A stretch of DNA of 10,099 nt from the NCBI GenBank assembly GCA_031278025.1, contig JAITLF010000329.1, positions 1-10,099 on the forward strand, written 5' to 3'. Position 1 is the stretch's first letter. Each line of letters begins with the position of its first letter. This DNA is from Treponema sp. GTDB taxonomy: Bacteria; Spirochaetota; Spirochaetia; Treponematales; Breznakiellaceae. This document shows positions 1 to 6,715 of this stretch, in pieces. The notes under the pieces are model-generated. The model had not been told where the DNA came from. It saw only the letters and a program-made list of their open reading frames with translations, and did not search any database. Position numbers and translations under genes: made by a program.

Positions 1-110
1 GCAAGGGATTGAAGCGGTATCCTTTTGCCCGTTTTGGGCTGTCGGGCAAAAGATACAGGGAACCTCCGGTTCCACGTAAAGCCCGGTCCGGCCGCAGGCC
101 GGATGCGCCC
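1..110 (+). repeat. Structured dispersed repeat element, copy 1 (may extend left of the window)
   Basis: This intergenic element reappears in inverted orientation at 9891-10004. It contains three hairpins. Hairpin 1 has arms 17-31 and 43-56 (14 bp with one bulged C at 22, 11-nt loop). A small hairpin 59-64/68-73 has a 3-nt loop and is absent from copy 2. Hairpin 2 has arms 87-93 and 97-103 (7 bp, loop GCA). Blocks shared with copy 2 are GCAAGGGAT.GAAGCGGTATCC at the left, GCCCGGTCCGGCC in the middle and GGCCGGATGCGCCC at the right. Loops and parts of stem 1 differ, but pairing is kept. There is no T-run after any stem, so it is not a textbook terminator. It could be a mobile or REP-like intergenic element or a structured RNA. 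The element is seen directly; its class is unknown. Confidence 0.8.
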
Positions 111-172
111 AATATAAAATAGCATATTTTCAAACCTAAGGCAGTATAATTCTGTTCATGCGGGCGGACCAT

Positions 173-196
173 AGGTCTGACGTGGTTAAATTCTTC
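173..196 (+). repeat. Degenerate fragment of a TGGTTAAATT repeat
   Basis: GGTCTG (174-179) followed by TGGTTAAATTCTTC (183-196) resembles the minus-strand sequence at 8844-8863, which reads GGTCTG, TGGTTAAATTTCTTG. The two differ by a short indel and one base. The ten-base TGGTTAAATT core is identical. It lies between repeat copy 1 and the his promoter in otherwise featureless DNA. It is probably an eroded copy of the same intergenic repeat; chance similarity is not excluded for so short a match. Confidence 0.4.
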
Positions 197-238
197 TTTG
201 TGGTAAATGTAAAATTACTGAAACGGGACGTTACCCTC

Positions 239-269
239 TTGACACACCGTTTTTTATATAAAGTATAAT
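239..269 (+). promoter_or_regulatory. Sigma-70-type promoter for the hisA-hisI-hisE operon
   Basis: TTGACA at 239-244 and TATAAT at 264-269 are both perfect consensus hexamers. They are separated by 19 bases, longer than the ideal 17. The start of transcription should fall near 276, leaving about 20 nt before the ATG at 298. The ribosome binding site AGAGGAA (286-292) is 5 nt from the start codon. No leader peptide with a histidine run, T-box or attenuator is visible. Confidence 0.65.
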
Positions 270-297
270 GTAAGCCATATTCTGTAGAGGAACGTTT

Positions 298-1656
298 ATG
301 GTAATAGCGTCAATTGATGTGCGGAACGGTAAAGTTGTCCAGCTTAGGCAGGGCGCGGAACTGGTACTTGAGCGTGATGATCCGGCGGAACTGGCGGCGG
401 AATTTGATAAATATGGGGAAGTGGCGCTTATCGATCTGGACGCCGCTATGGGAAAAGGTACTAACCTTGAAATGTTAAAGCCGCTTCTGCGTAAGGTTGA
501 GTGCCGGGTCGGCGGGGGTATCAGGACGCCGGAACAGGCGCGGGAACTGATCAGCCTGGGCGCGGTGAAGATCATCACCGGGTCGGGCGCGTTTCGTGAT
601 CCGGCGAAAAAAGGCGCGGGAGCTGCCGGGGAGGAATTTGCCGTAAACGCGGCGTTTCTGGACGCGATGGCGAAGAAGATTGGCCGCGAACGGATGATTG
701 TTGCCGTTGACGCGCGGCGCGGCGCGGACGGCTCCTACGGGATTGTCGTGGACGGCTGGAAGACGGCCACCGGCCTGGAGTTGATTGAGGCGGCAAAGGC
801 GGTCGAGCCTTATGCCGCGGAACTACTCTTTACCTGCGTCGACCGGGAAGGGACCATGGGCGGGATTGATCTTGAAATTGTAAAGCGTTTAAGGGAAAGT
901 GTTTCCTGCGCGGTAACCGTGGCGGGCGGCGTTTCCACCATGGAAGAGATCGGGGCTATTGCCGATCTGGACTGCGATGTGCAGCTTGGCATGGCCCTTT
1001 ACACCGGAAAGATCTCGCTTGCCGACGCTTTTATCCGTTCCCTTAACTGGAAAAAAATTACCGGAATCGGGTGTTCCGCCGAAGTCCGGGACGCCTCGGC
1101 TAAAATTCAGAATGCCGCGCTTATCCCGGTTATCGCACAAAGCACCGACGGCCAGGTGCTGATGACGGGTTTTGCCGACAGGGAAGCGCTTGCCGAAACT
1201 TTTAAGCGGCAGTGTCTCTGTTTCCACAGCCGCAGCCGGAACAGGCTCTGGATAAAGGGAGAGACTTCCGGTAACACATTAAGGCTTAAACGGCTCCGCG
1301 CCGACTGCGATCGGGACGCGATTCTCGCGGTGGTGGAACCGGCGGGCCCGGTATGCCACACCGGGGCATGGTCCTGTTTTGGGCAGAACCGGCGCTATAC
1401 TCTGGAATTTTTGCAGTCTGTTATTGATGAGCGGTTCAAAAACCCCAGGCCCGGTTCCTACACCGCGACGCTGGACGACGAGCTTGTGCGGGAAAAGGTT
1501 TTGGAGGAGGCGGAGGAACTGTGCGCCGCCGGGGATCGCGGGGAAATTATCTGGGAAGCGGCGGATCTGCTCTATTTTACTACCGCCCTGATCACCCGCG
1601 CCGGTGTGACGGTACAGGAAGTGCTGGACGAACTTGACGGAAGGCACAAAAAATGA
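298..1656 (+). CDS. Trifunctional histidine biosynthesis fusion HisA-HisI-HisE
   Basis: The 452-residue cytosolic protein joins three enzymes of histidine synthesis. Residues 1-245 are a HisA-type TIM barrel (ProFAR isomerase): early Asp in SIDVRNGK (D7), RVGGGIRTPEQ (70-80), VDAR (D138), VDREGTMGGID (D182) and VAGGVS (208-213). Residues about 270-362 are HisI (PR-AMP cyclohydrolase): HSRSRNRLWIKGETSG (310-325), the metal-binding DCDRD (336-340), and C353 and C360 in PVCHTGAWSCF. Residues about 368-450 are HisE (PR-ATP pyrophosphohydrolase): EEAEEL (403-408) and EAADLLY (420-426). Key motifs of all three domains look intact, so steps 2, 3 and 4 could run on one chain. HisI-HisE fusions are common; HisA in front of them is unusual as far as I know. 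The start is fixed by the conserved N-terminal strand and a good ribosome site. The stop overlaps hisC by four bases (ATGA). Confidence 0.9.
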   Translation: MVIASIDVRNGKVVQLRQGAELVLERDDPAELAAEFDKYGEVALIDLDAAMGKGTNLEMLKPLLRKVECRVGGGIRTPEQARELISLGAVKIITGSGAFRDPAKKGAGAAGEEFAVNAAFLDAMAKKIGRERMIVAVDARRGADGSYGIVVDGWKTATGLELIEAAKAVEPYAAELLFTCVDREGTMGGIDLEIVKRLRESVSCAVTVAGGVSTMEEIGAIADLDCDVQLGMALYTGKISLADAFIRSLNWKKITGIGCSAEVRDASAKIQNAALIPVIAQSTDGQVLMTGFADREALAETFKRQCLCFHSRSRNRLWIKGETSGNTLRLKRLRADCDRDAILAVVEPAGPVCHTGAWSCFGQNRRYTLEFLQSVIDERFKNPRPGSYTATLDDELVREKVLEEAEELCAAGDRGEIIWEAADLLYFTTALITRAGVTVQEVLDELDGRHKK

Positions 1657-2792
1657 GCGTCTACTGGAACGACAGGGTAAGGAGACTCGATCCCTATATA
1701 CCGGGTGAACAGCCGCGTAACAGGAAATTCATCAAACTCAACACAAACGAGAATCCCTACCCGCCGCCGCCCGAGGTTGTCGGGGCAATTCGGGAGGAGG
1801 CCGGGGACGGGCTCCGTTTTTACCCGGATCCTTCCTGCCTGCGTCCCAGACTGGCGATTGCCGAACGGTACGGGGTCCGGCCCGAACAGGTTTTTGTGGG
1901 AAACGGATCGGACGAGGTGCTGGCCTTCGCGTTCGCCGCCTTTTTCGGGGCCGGCGCCGCCCCGGACGAAGACGATGCCGCCGTGCCGCCGCTGCTCTTT
2001 CCTGATATTACGTACAGTTTCTACCCCGTGTACGCGGGCCTTTGGGACATTCCCTTTAAAACCGTTCCGCTTACAAAAGACTTTACCATCACTGTTAGTA
2101 GTTATTGTGTTAATTCCGGAGGGGTGGTTTTTCCCAATCCCAACGCGCCCACGGGGATTGCGCTGAGGGCGGAAGAAATACTGCCCATCGTTGAGTGCCA
2201 GGGGCGGAACAACCGGGTGGTAATTGTGGACGAGGCTTACGGCGCGTTTGCCGGATCCGGTCCTCTTCCGGGCAGGGGATTTTTGGGCGCGGAATCCGCG
2301 GCACCGTATATAGACCGTTACCCGAATCTGCTTACCGTGCATACCCTCTCCAAGATGGCGTCCCTTGCCGGACTCCGGGCGGGATTCGCCATTGGAAACG
2401 AGGCGCTTATCGAGGGGCTCTGCCGGGTACGGGATTCCTTTAACTCCTACCCTGTTGACCGGCTTGCCCAGGCGGGGATCGCCGCCGCGATGGCCGGCAC
2501 CGCCGGTTACGCCGAAACTATACGGAAGGTGATCGCTACCAGGGAACGTATCATCCCGGCGCTACGGGAGACGGGTTTTGAGACGCTGCCCTCGGCGGCC
2601 AACTTCGTCTTTATCCGGCACCCCGCGAAAACCGGGGCGGCGCTTTTCACCGCGCTTCGGGAGCGGGGCATACTGGTACGGCGCTGGGACCGGGACCGTA
2701 TCGCGGATTTTTTACGGGTAAGCATAGGCACGGACGCGGAGATGGACGAATTTTTAAGCGCCGCCCGGCAAATTGCGGGAATAGAAGAATGA
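1653..2792 (+). CDS. hisC: Histidinol-phosphate aminotransferase
   Basis: This 379-residue PLP enzyme (fold type I aminotransferase, cytosol) transfers an amino group from glutamate to imidazole-acetol phosphate. Family signatures in order are LNTNENPYPPPP (29-40), FVGNGSDEVL (81-90), PNPNAPTG (161-168), VDEAYGAF (192-199) and HTLSKMASLAGLRAGF (230-245). In the last, K234 should form the Schiff base with PLP. RVSIGT near the C-terminus carries the substrate-carboxylate Arg. Length is slightly above the usual 350-360, partly because of an acidic insert around residues 101-112. The start overlaps the upstream stop as ATGA, and GGAAGG (1639-1644) provides a ribosome site 8 nt away, so it is probably translationally coupled. 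The next gene again overlaps by four bases. Other class II aminotransferases share the fold, but the context makes HisC the clear choice. Confidence 0.93.
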   Translation: MSVYWNDRVRRLDPYIPGEQPRNRKFIKLNTNENPYPPPPEVVGAIREEAGDGLRFYPDPSCLRPRLAIAERYGVRPEQVFVGNGSDEVLAFAFAAFFGAGAAPDEDDAAVPPLLFPDITYSFYPVYAGLWDIPFKTVPLTKDFTITVSSYCVNSGGVVFPNPNAPTGIALRAEEILPIVECQGRNNRVVIVDEAYGAFAGSGPLPGRGFLGAESAAPYIDRYPNLLTVHTLSKMASLAGLRAGFAIGNEALIEGLCRVRDSFNSYPVDRLAQAGIAAAMAGTAGYAETIRKVIATRERIIPALRETGFETLPSAANFVFIRHPAKTGAALFTALRERGILVRRWDRDRIADFLRVSIGTDAEMDEFLSAARQIAGIEE

Positions 2793-3634
2793 CAGGAAAG
2801 GCGGAAAATTTCCGCGCCGGGCCGGTGGAAAACCACCGCGAACGGGAAGACGGCGCGCTGGTCTACCCGGTTTATTCGCGCAGGTCCGGGGGACTTTCCG
2901 TAGGGATAAATCTTTTCCCGGACCGGAAGTCCTGTTCCTTCGACTGCCCCTACTGCGAGGTGTTTCCCTTTTCCCGGGATACCGCCTTTTCCGTTGAATC
3001 GATGGAAAGGGCGCTGAAAAAAAACCTTGCCGGCGCGCGCGCGGAAAAGATACCTGTTATGGACATCTCGTTTTCCGGCAACGGCGAGCCTTCCCTGTCA
3101 CCGCATTTTACCGGCGCGCTGGAAGCCGCCGCCCGTGTGCGTGACGGACACGCCCCGGAAGCGGCGCTGGTACTTATCACCAGCGGCACGGGACTCCTCA
3201 ACGACAAACTCTACGGCTTTCTTCGGGATTGCGCCACAGGGGCCATGGCGCTTAATATCTGGCTTAAGTTTGACGCGGGCACCCGGGACTGGTACGCGCT
3301 GATGAACCGGTCCGCCGTCGACTACGACAGGCTTACCGGCCGCATACGGCTTTTTGTGGCCGAGGTGCCGGCGGACATCCAGACCATGCTCTGCGCGGTG
3401 AACGGCAAACCCCCTCCCCCGGAAGAGGCGGCGGCCTGGGAAAGACTCGCGGTGGAACTTGCCGCGCCGGGCCGCGTCCGTTCCTTCCAGCTTTACGGCA
3501 AGGCGCGGCCGGCGCCGGAAGACCCTCTGGCGGAAGAGTTGCCCGCCGCGTATCTGGAAGCGCGCGCGGAATCGCTACGCAGGGCGCTTGAGACGGCGGG
3601 CAAGGGCGCGGTCCCGGTAAGGGTTTTCCTGTAA
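2789..3634 (+). CDS. Radical SAM protein, TYW1/COG0731-like
   Basis: The 281-residue protein has the radical SAM cluster motif C49-x3-C53-x2-C56 (SCSFDCPYC), which binds a [4Fe-4S] cluster and S-adenosylmethionine. The approach sequence VYSRRSGGLSVGINLFP (26-43) and the later FSGNGEPSLSP (95-105), LITSGTG and WLKFDAGTRDWY are typical of the bacterial family related to the wyosine enzyme TYW1 (COG0731). The reaction and substrate of the bacterial members are not established, and I cannot assign them here. The C-terminal third is rich in Ala, Glu and Arg and shows no second cluster motif. It overlaps hisC by ATGA and is the last gene of the his operon, so it is co-transcribed, though nothing ties it to histidine synthesis. 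A perfect hairpin follows 17 bases after the stop. Confidence 0.8.
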   Translation: MTGKAENFRAGPVENHREREDGALVYPVYSRRSGGLSVGINLFPDRKSCSFDCPYCEVFPFSRDTAFSVESMERALKKNLAGARAEKIPVMDISFSGNGEPSLSPHFTGALEAAARVRDGHAPEAALVLITSGTGLLNDKLYGFLRDCATGAMALNIWLKFDAGTRDWYALMNRSAVDYDRLTGRIRLFVAEVPADIQTMLCAVNGKPPPPEEAAAWERLAVELAAPGRVRSFQLYGKARPAPEDPLAEELPAAYLEARAESLRRALETAGKGAVPVRVFL

Positions 3635-3651
3635 GCCTCAATAAGTTTGTA

Positions 3652-3710
3652 CCGGCCTGACCACTTCATGAACCGCGGTTTCGCCGCGGTTCATGAAGTG
3701 GTCAGGCCGG
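3652..3710. terminator. Perfect 27-bp hairpin between convergent genes, probable bidirectional terminator
   Basis: The arms 3652-3678 and 3684-3710 are perfect reverse complements over 27 bases, with a 5-nt loop TTTCG (3679-3683). It lies between the stop of the radical SAM gene (3634) and the end of tatD, which converge here. The right arm contains the TatD stop codon (3702-3704). Neither side has a clear T-run, so it is not a standard intrinsic terminator. A stem this strong should still block transcription or RNA decay from either side. It could also be a repeat element. Confidence 0.6.
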
Positions 3711-4541
3711 CGGGGGCAGAAACTTTGGCCCGAAGAATTGCCGGGCGGCGGCGAACGTTTCCGCCGCAAGCTGCTCCGGATCTTTTCCCGTTTTAGCGGC
3801 AATTGCCCGCACAATATGGGGCAGGTTCCGGGGTTCGTTGCGGCTGCCCCGGCCGGCTTCCGCGCCCGATCCGCGCGGCAGGTCCCTGGGCACGAGAAAC
3901 GGCGCGTCGGTCTCCACCAGAAGCCGGCCGGCGGGGATCTCCCCCACCAGATCCCGCAGATGGGCCCCCCGCCTTTCATCGCAGAACCAACCGGTAATAC
4001 CGATATAGGCCCCCAGGGAGAGGTAACTTTCCAGTTCGCGCCGGCTTCCGGTAAAGCAGTGAACCACAAAATTTTTGACGCTTCCGGCGTGCTGTTTCAA
4101 CAGGGCGCTAAAGTCGTCAAAGGCGCCGCGTTCGTGGAGAAAGAGCGGCATACCAAGTTCCGCGGCAAGTTCAACCTGCTTTTCGAACCAGTGCCGCTGG
4201 GTCGGGCGGGGAGAAAAATCCCGGTCATAGTCCAGCCCGCATTCCCCCACGGCGATTACCGTCTCCCGCCCGGCCAATTCCCGCAGCGCCGCAATCGTTC
4301 CCGCGCCGCAGGTCTTCGCGTCATGGGGATGCACGCCCGCCGTCGCGTAGATACTGCGCGTCCCGCCGGGCAGGGCGGCGAAAGAGCCGGCGTAATCCGC
4401 CGCCTCCCGGCTTGCCGCAACGCTGGCGCCGGTGATGACAAGCGGTGAAACCCCCGCCTCTTCCGCGCGGGCGATTACCGCCTCCCGGTCGCGGTCAAAT
4501 GAACGGTGCGTCAGATTGACGCCTATATCGATAAGTCGCAT
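3702..4541 (-). CDS. tatD: TatD family metal-dependent deoxyribonuclease
   Basis: The 279-residue cytosolic TIM-barrel hydrolase is a TatD-type 3'-5' exonuclease; E. coli TatD degrades single-stranded DNA and RNA and is implicated in repair of oxidative damage. Signatures are the TatD-proper N-terminus RLIDIGVNLT (2-11, instead of the DTHCHL of other family members), TAGVHPHD (67-74), VGECGLDYD (98-106; metal-ligand E100), FLHER (H136), HCFTG (161-165; H161), VETDAPFL (209-216; D212) and RNEPRNLPHIV (234-244). Length is close to the usual 260-270. The start overlaps the end of the upstream thiolase gene by 19 bases with no strong ribosome site, suggesting translational coupling. It is the last gene of the minus-strand cluster and ends inside the large hairpin. 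Confidence 0.9.
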   Translation of the reverse strand: MRLIDIGVNLTHRSFDRDREAVIARAEEAGVSPLVITGASVAASREAADYAGSFAALPGGTRSIYATAGVHPHDAKTCGAGTIAALRELAGRETVIAVGECGLDYDRDFSPRPTQRHWFEKQVELAAELGMPLFLHERGAFDDFSALLKQHAGSVKNFVVHCFTGSRRELESYLSLGAYIGITGWFCDERRGAHLRDLVGEIPAGRLLVETDAPFLVPRDLPRGSGAEAGRGSRNEPRNLPHIVRAIAAKTGKDPEQLAAETFAAARQFFGPKFLPPPA

Positions 4542-5260
4542 AGCATTGTATCCATCGCTTTAAGTATGCGCCGTTTCACCGCCCCCGAATTCCCGGTAAG
4601 CAGGGCGATACGTTTGCGCATATCCCGGCGTTTTGAGTGAATGCCGTAGGGGCAGGTGCAAACCGCCCTGGTAATGTCCATTTCCGCCGCGCAGGCAATT
4701 ACCTGCTGTTCTTCCACAAAGGCCAGCGGCCGGATCAGGCTTACGGGGTACTTCCGGTACTTGAGGAGTACGGGCATTGTCGACATCTCCCCCCTGGCCG
4801 TCATGTTCATAAAAAAAGTTTCAATAATGTCATCCAGATGATGGCCCAGGGCTATCTTGGTGAAGCCGTGTTCCATGGCGTACTTCAACAGTTCCGTCCG
4901 CCTCTGTGTGGAACACCAGTAACAGTTCATCTTCTTTCCCGGCTTGAGCCTGCCTATAACCGGCACAAAAAGATCCGTAAGGGGAATGCCCCATTCCCCA
5001 AGACGCGAACGGAGCGCCGCCTTTTTACAGCACGAACAGAAATCGCTTGAAATGTGAACGGCCTCCAGCGCATAGTCCCGCTTCAGCGCCGGACGCAGTG
5101 ACGAAAGCGCCCAGGCCATCACCGTAGAATCCTTGCCGCCCGACGCGGCGATAAGGATGCGGTCCCCTCCGGCAATAAGTTCCCGTTCCAGAATCACCTT
5201 CGCGGCGAGTTTCCGCACCGTTTCGGACGGCGAAGCCCTGCGGAGAAAACGGTCAGCCAT
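4523..5260 (-). CDS. TtcA-family tRNA 2-thiolation ATPase (PP-loop)
   Basis: Read from the ATG at 5258-5260, the 245-residue protein is an adenylating PP-loop enzyme of the TtcA family. TtcA activates C32 of tRNA with ATP and replaces its oxygen with sulfur through an iron-sulfur cluster. The PP-loop is ASGGKDS (39-45). C113 and C116 (NCYWCSTQRR) match the TtcA CxxC, and the CTCPYG motif (C201, C203) supplies the third cluster ligand. LGHHLDDIIET (138-148) is the other family block. Extra cysteines at 75, 77 and 78 (FCSCC) are less usual. The open frame extends upstream to 5407, but that part is antisense-like low-complexity sequence inside tcdA. GGGAGG (5273-5278) serves this start. It overlaps tcdA by 8 bases and tatD by 19. 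Shorter than E. coli TtcA (about 310), so the exact tRNA target is uncertain. Confidence 0.83.
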   Translation of the reverse strand: MADRFLRRASPSETVRKLAAKVILERELIAGGDRILIAASGGKDSTVMAWALSSLRPALKRDYALEAVHISSDFCSCCKKAALRSRLGEWGIPLTDLFVPVIGRLKPGKKMNCYWCSTQRRTELLKYAMEHGFTKIALGHHLDDIIETFFMNMTARGEMSTMPVLLKYRKYPVSLIRPLAFVEEQQVIACAAEMDITRAVCTCPYGIHSKRRDMRKRIALLTGNSGAVKRRILKAMDTMLCDLSI

Positions 5261-6239
5261 GAACGGAAACGCCTCCCGCCTTTCCCCGGGGCAGCGCCGC
5301 GGCGGAAGAAACACCGGAAGAAGAAACGGTATTTGTATTAACCGTATCGCCGCTACCCTTACCACTGCTGCCTTTACCGCCGCTGTCTTTAGCGCCGTTA
5401 TCCGCATTCTCGCGGCAGCGGCCGTAAATATCCCGCAGAACGAGGCTTGCCAGAATCATGCCGGCCGTGGCGGTAACCGTAACGGCGCTGCCGTTAATCA
5501 CCTTCTTGGAACTGCACCATTCAACCGGCGGACATGTTTCCCCGTCGCCGCCGCCCGGCGCGCCTGCCGCGCCCGGATTGAGGGCGGCCCTTGAGGGGCA
5601 CAGACAGCGCGCCGACCCGCAGGACGCCTCCACGCCGGCGCTCAGGGGAAGCCGCTCGCTGCTGTACACCACGGTAAAACGGCCGCTAAACCCCCGCTTT
5701 CGAAGCCCCGCCCTGACAAGCCGGGCCAGCGGGCAGCCCTCGGTGTCCCAGATGTCGGCCGTCCTGAGCCGGGCAGGGTCGAGCTTCTGCGCCATTCCCA
5801 TAGAGGAAAAAAGGGGGACCCGCGCCCGATCGCAATACTCGATAAGGTCGAGCTTACAGGCCAGGCTGTCAATGGCGTCGATCACATAGTCCGCCTTTTC
5901 AATGCCGAAGTCCGCGGCGTCCTCCCGGCAGAAAACCCTGCCGTAAGGGATCACCTCGCAGCGGGGGTTGATCTCCAAAAGCCTTTTTTTAAGCGCCTCG
6001 GTTTTAAATTCTCCCACCGTGGCAGTCGTAGCCTGCACCTGGCGGTTAATATTGGTAACACAAACCGTGTCCGAATCAACGATAGTGATATGCCCGATAC
6101 CGGATCGCACCAGGGCCTCCGCGCACCAGCTCCCCACACCCCCAATGCCAAAAACAATAACCCTCGCATCGCCCAGCGCGTCCATCGCCTCCTGTCCGGC
6201 AAGAAGGGCAAGCCTCTGAAAGATCGGATTGATCGCCAT
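5253..6239 (-). CDS. tcdA: tRNA threonylcarbamoyladenosine dehydratase (ThiF/E1-like)
   Basis: This 328-residue E1-like enzyme should use ATP to cyclise t6A37 of tRNA to ct6A. The nucleotide-binding GIGGVGSWCAEALVRSG (31-47), VDSDTVCVTNINRQ (54-67) and YVIDAIDS (118-125) match TcdA more closely than MoeB or ThiF. Two odd parts stand out. A cysteine-rich stretch at 203-243 (C207, C212, C214, C236, C242) may bind metal. A Gly/Ser/Ala tail from about 279 to 328 lies beyond the last helix of the fold and has a roughly repeated GGKGSSGKGSG pattern. Typical TcdA is about 250-270 residues, so the tail is an addition. The start has no good ribosome site. It follows the RNase H gene by 64 nt and overlaps the thiolase gene by 8. 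Confidence 0.87.
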   Translation of the reverse strand: MAINPIFQRLALLAGQEAMDALGDARVIVFGIGGVGSWCAEALVRSGIGHITIVDSDTVCVTNINRQVQATTATVGEFKTEALKKRLLEINPRCEVIPYGRVFCREDAADFGIEKADYVIDAIDSLACKLDLIEYCDRARVPLFSSMGMAQKLDPARLRTADIWDTEGCPLARLVRAGLRKRGFSGRFTVVYSSERLPLSAGVEASCGSARCLCPSRAALNPGAAGAPGGGDGETCPPVEWCSSKKVINGSAVTVTATAGMILASLVLRDIYGRCRENADNGAKDSGGKGSSGKGSGDTVNTNTVSSSGVSSAAALPRGKAGGVSVHG

Positions 6240-6246
6240 AGAAAAC

Positions 6247-6275
6247 AGTTTACCATAATGGACGGATCGTGATAA
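6247..6275 (-). promoter_or_regulatory. Possible weak promoter for tcdA-ttcA-tatD
   Basis: On the minus strand TTATCA (6270-6275) and TAAACT (6247-6252) are 17 bases apart, each matching four of six consensus positions. Transcription would begin close to the TcdA ATG (6239), giving an almost leaderless message, which fits the absence of a ribosome site. An inverted repeat ATCGTGA/TCACGAT (6266-6272 and 6292-6298) overlaps it. The match is weak and could be chance. Confidence 0.25.
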
Positions 6276-6303
6276 GGGGACGATGGCCGCCTCACGATAT
6301 GGG

Positions 6304-6705
6304 TCATCCTTTACAAAGCGCGTCAGCCCTTTTCATAAAGTCATTGGAAATTCTCCTCTCCCACTTAATCGCAAAGCTGACAGGCAGCGGGGATTCTTTA
6401 AATTCTTTAAGTATATTTTTAATTCCCTGGATATTAGGATTTTTTGTGGCATTGGCCACGTTTCCGTTAAGCTTGTCAATTATTGCCTGCGAGTCAGTAA
6501 CAAGAATATAATTTCCGGGATACAGTTTGGCATACTGTAAGGCTCTAAAGATGCCTTCGGATTCTGTATCTTCGTTATTGGTTGATGCGGAAATACCAAA
6601 CTTCCCTGATTCCTCATGGATAATGGCATTGTCTTTCACCACAACAAAAGCCCACTTTTCGAGTCCTCCATCGGTATAAATATAAGAGTAGTGTTTTGAA
6701 GCCAC
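6304..6705 (-). CDS. Small RNase H-fold protein (RNase HI-like)
   Basis: The 133-residue protein has the acidic residues of an RNase HI-type nuclease: D12 in YIYTDGG, E48 in the TNNEDTESEG block, D71 in LVTDSQAI and D128 in KRADAL near the end. Enzymes of this family cut RNA in RNA/DNA hybrids using two metal ions and leave 5'-phosphate and 3'-hydroxyl ends. It resembles the short RVT_3/RNase H-like proteins more than E. coli RnhA, lacks a hybrid-binding domain, and has a longer spacing between the Trp-Glu (115-116) and the final Asp. Start is GTG (6703-6705), with GGGAGAGG just upstream overlapping the ligase stop. It follows the RNA ligase by 10 nt and shares its A/T-rich composition, so the two were probably acquired together. 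Substrate is not known. Confidence 0.8.
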   Translation of the reverse strand: MASKHYSYIYTDGGLEKWAFVVVKDNAIIHEESGKFGISASTNNEDTESEGIFRALQYAKLYPGNYILVTDSQAIIDKLNGNVANATKNPNIQGIKNILKEFKESPLPVSFAIKWERRISNDFMKRADALCKG

Positions 6706-6715
6706 GCGCCTCTCC

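Noticed and set aside
3693..4448. 251-codon plus-strand open frame opposite tatD
   Set aside because: It is the mirror of a clear TatD gene in GC-rich DNA and has no protein-family signal.
5261..5407. Upstream extension of the TtcA-like gene to an ATG at 5407
   Set aside because: The extra 49 residues lie inside the low-complexity tail of TcdA, show no family similarity, and the ATG at 5260 has a good ribosome site.
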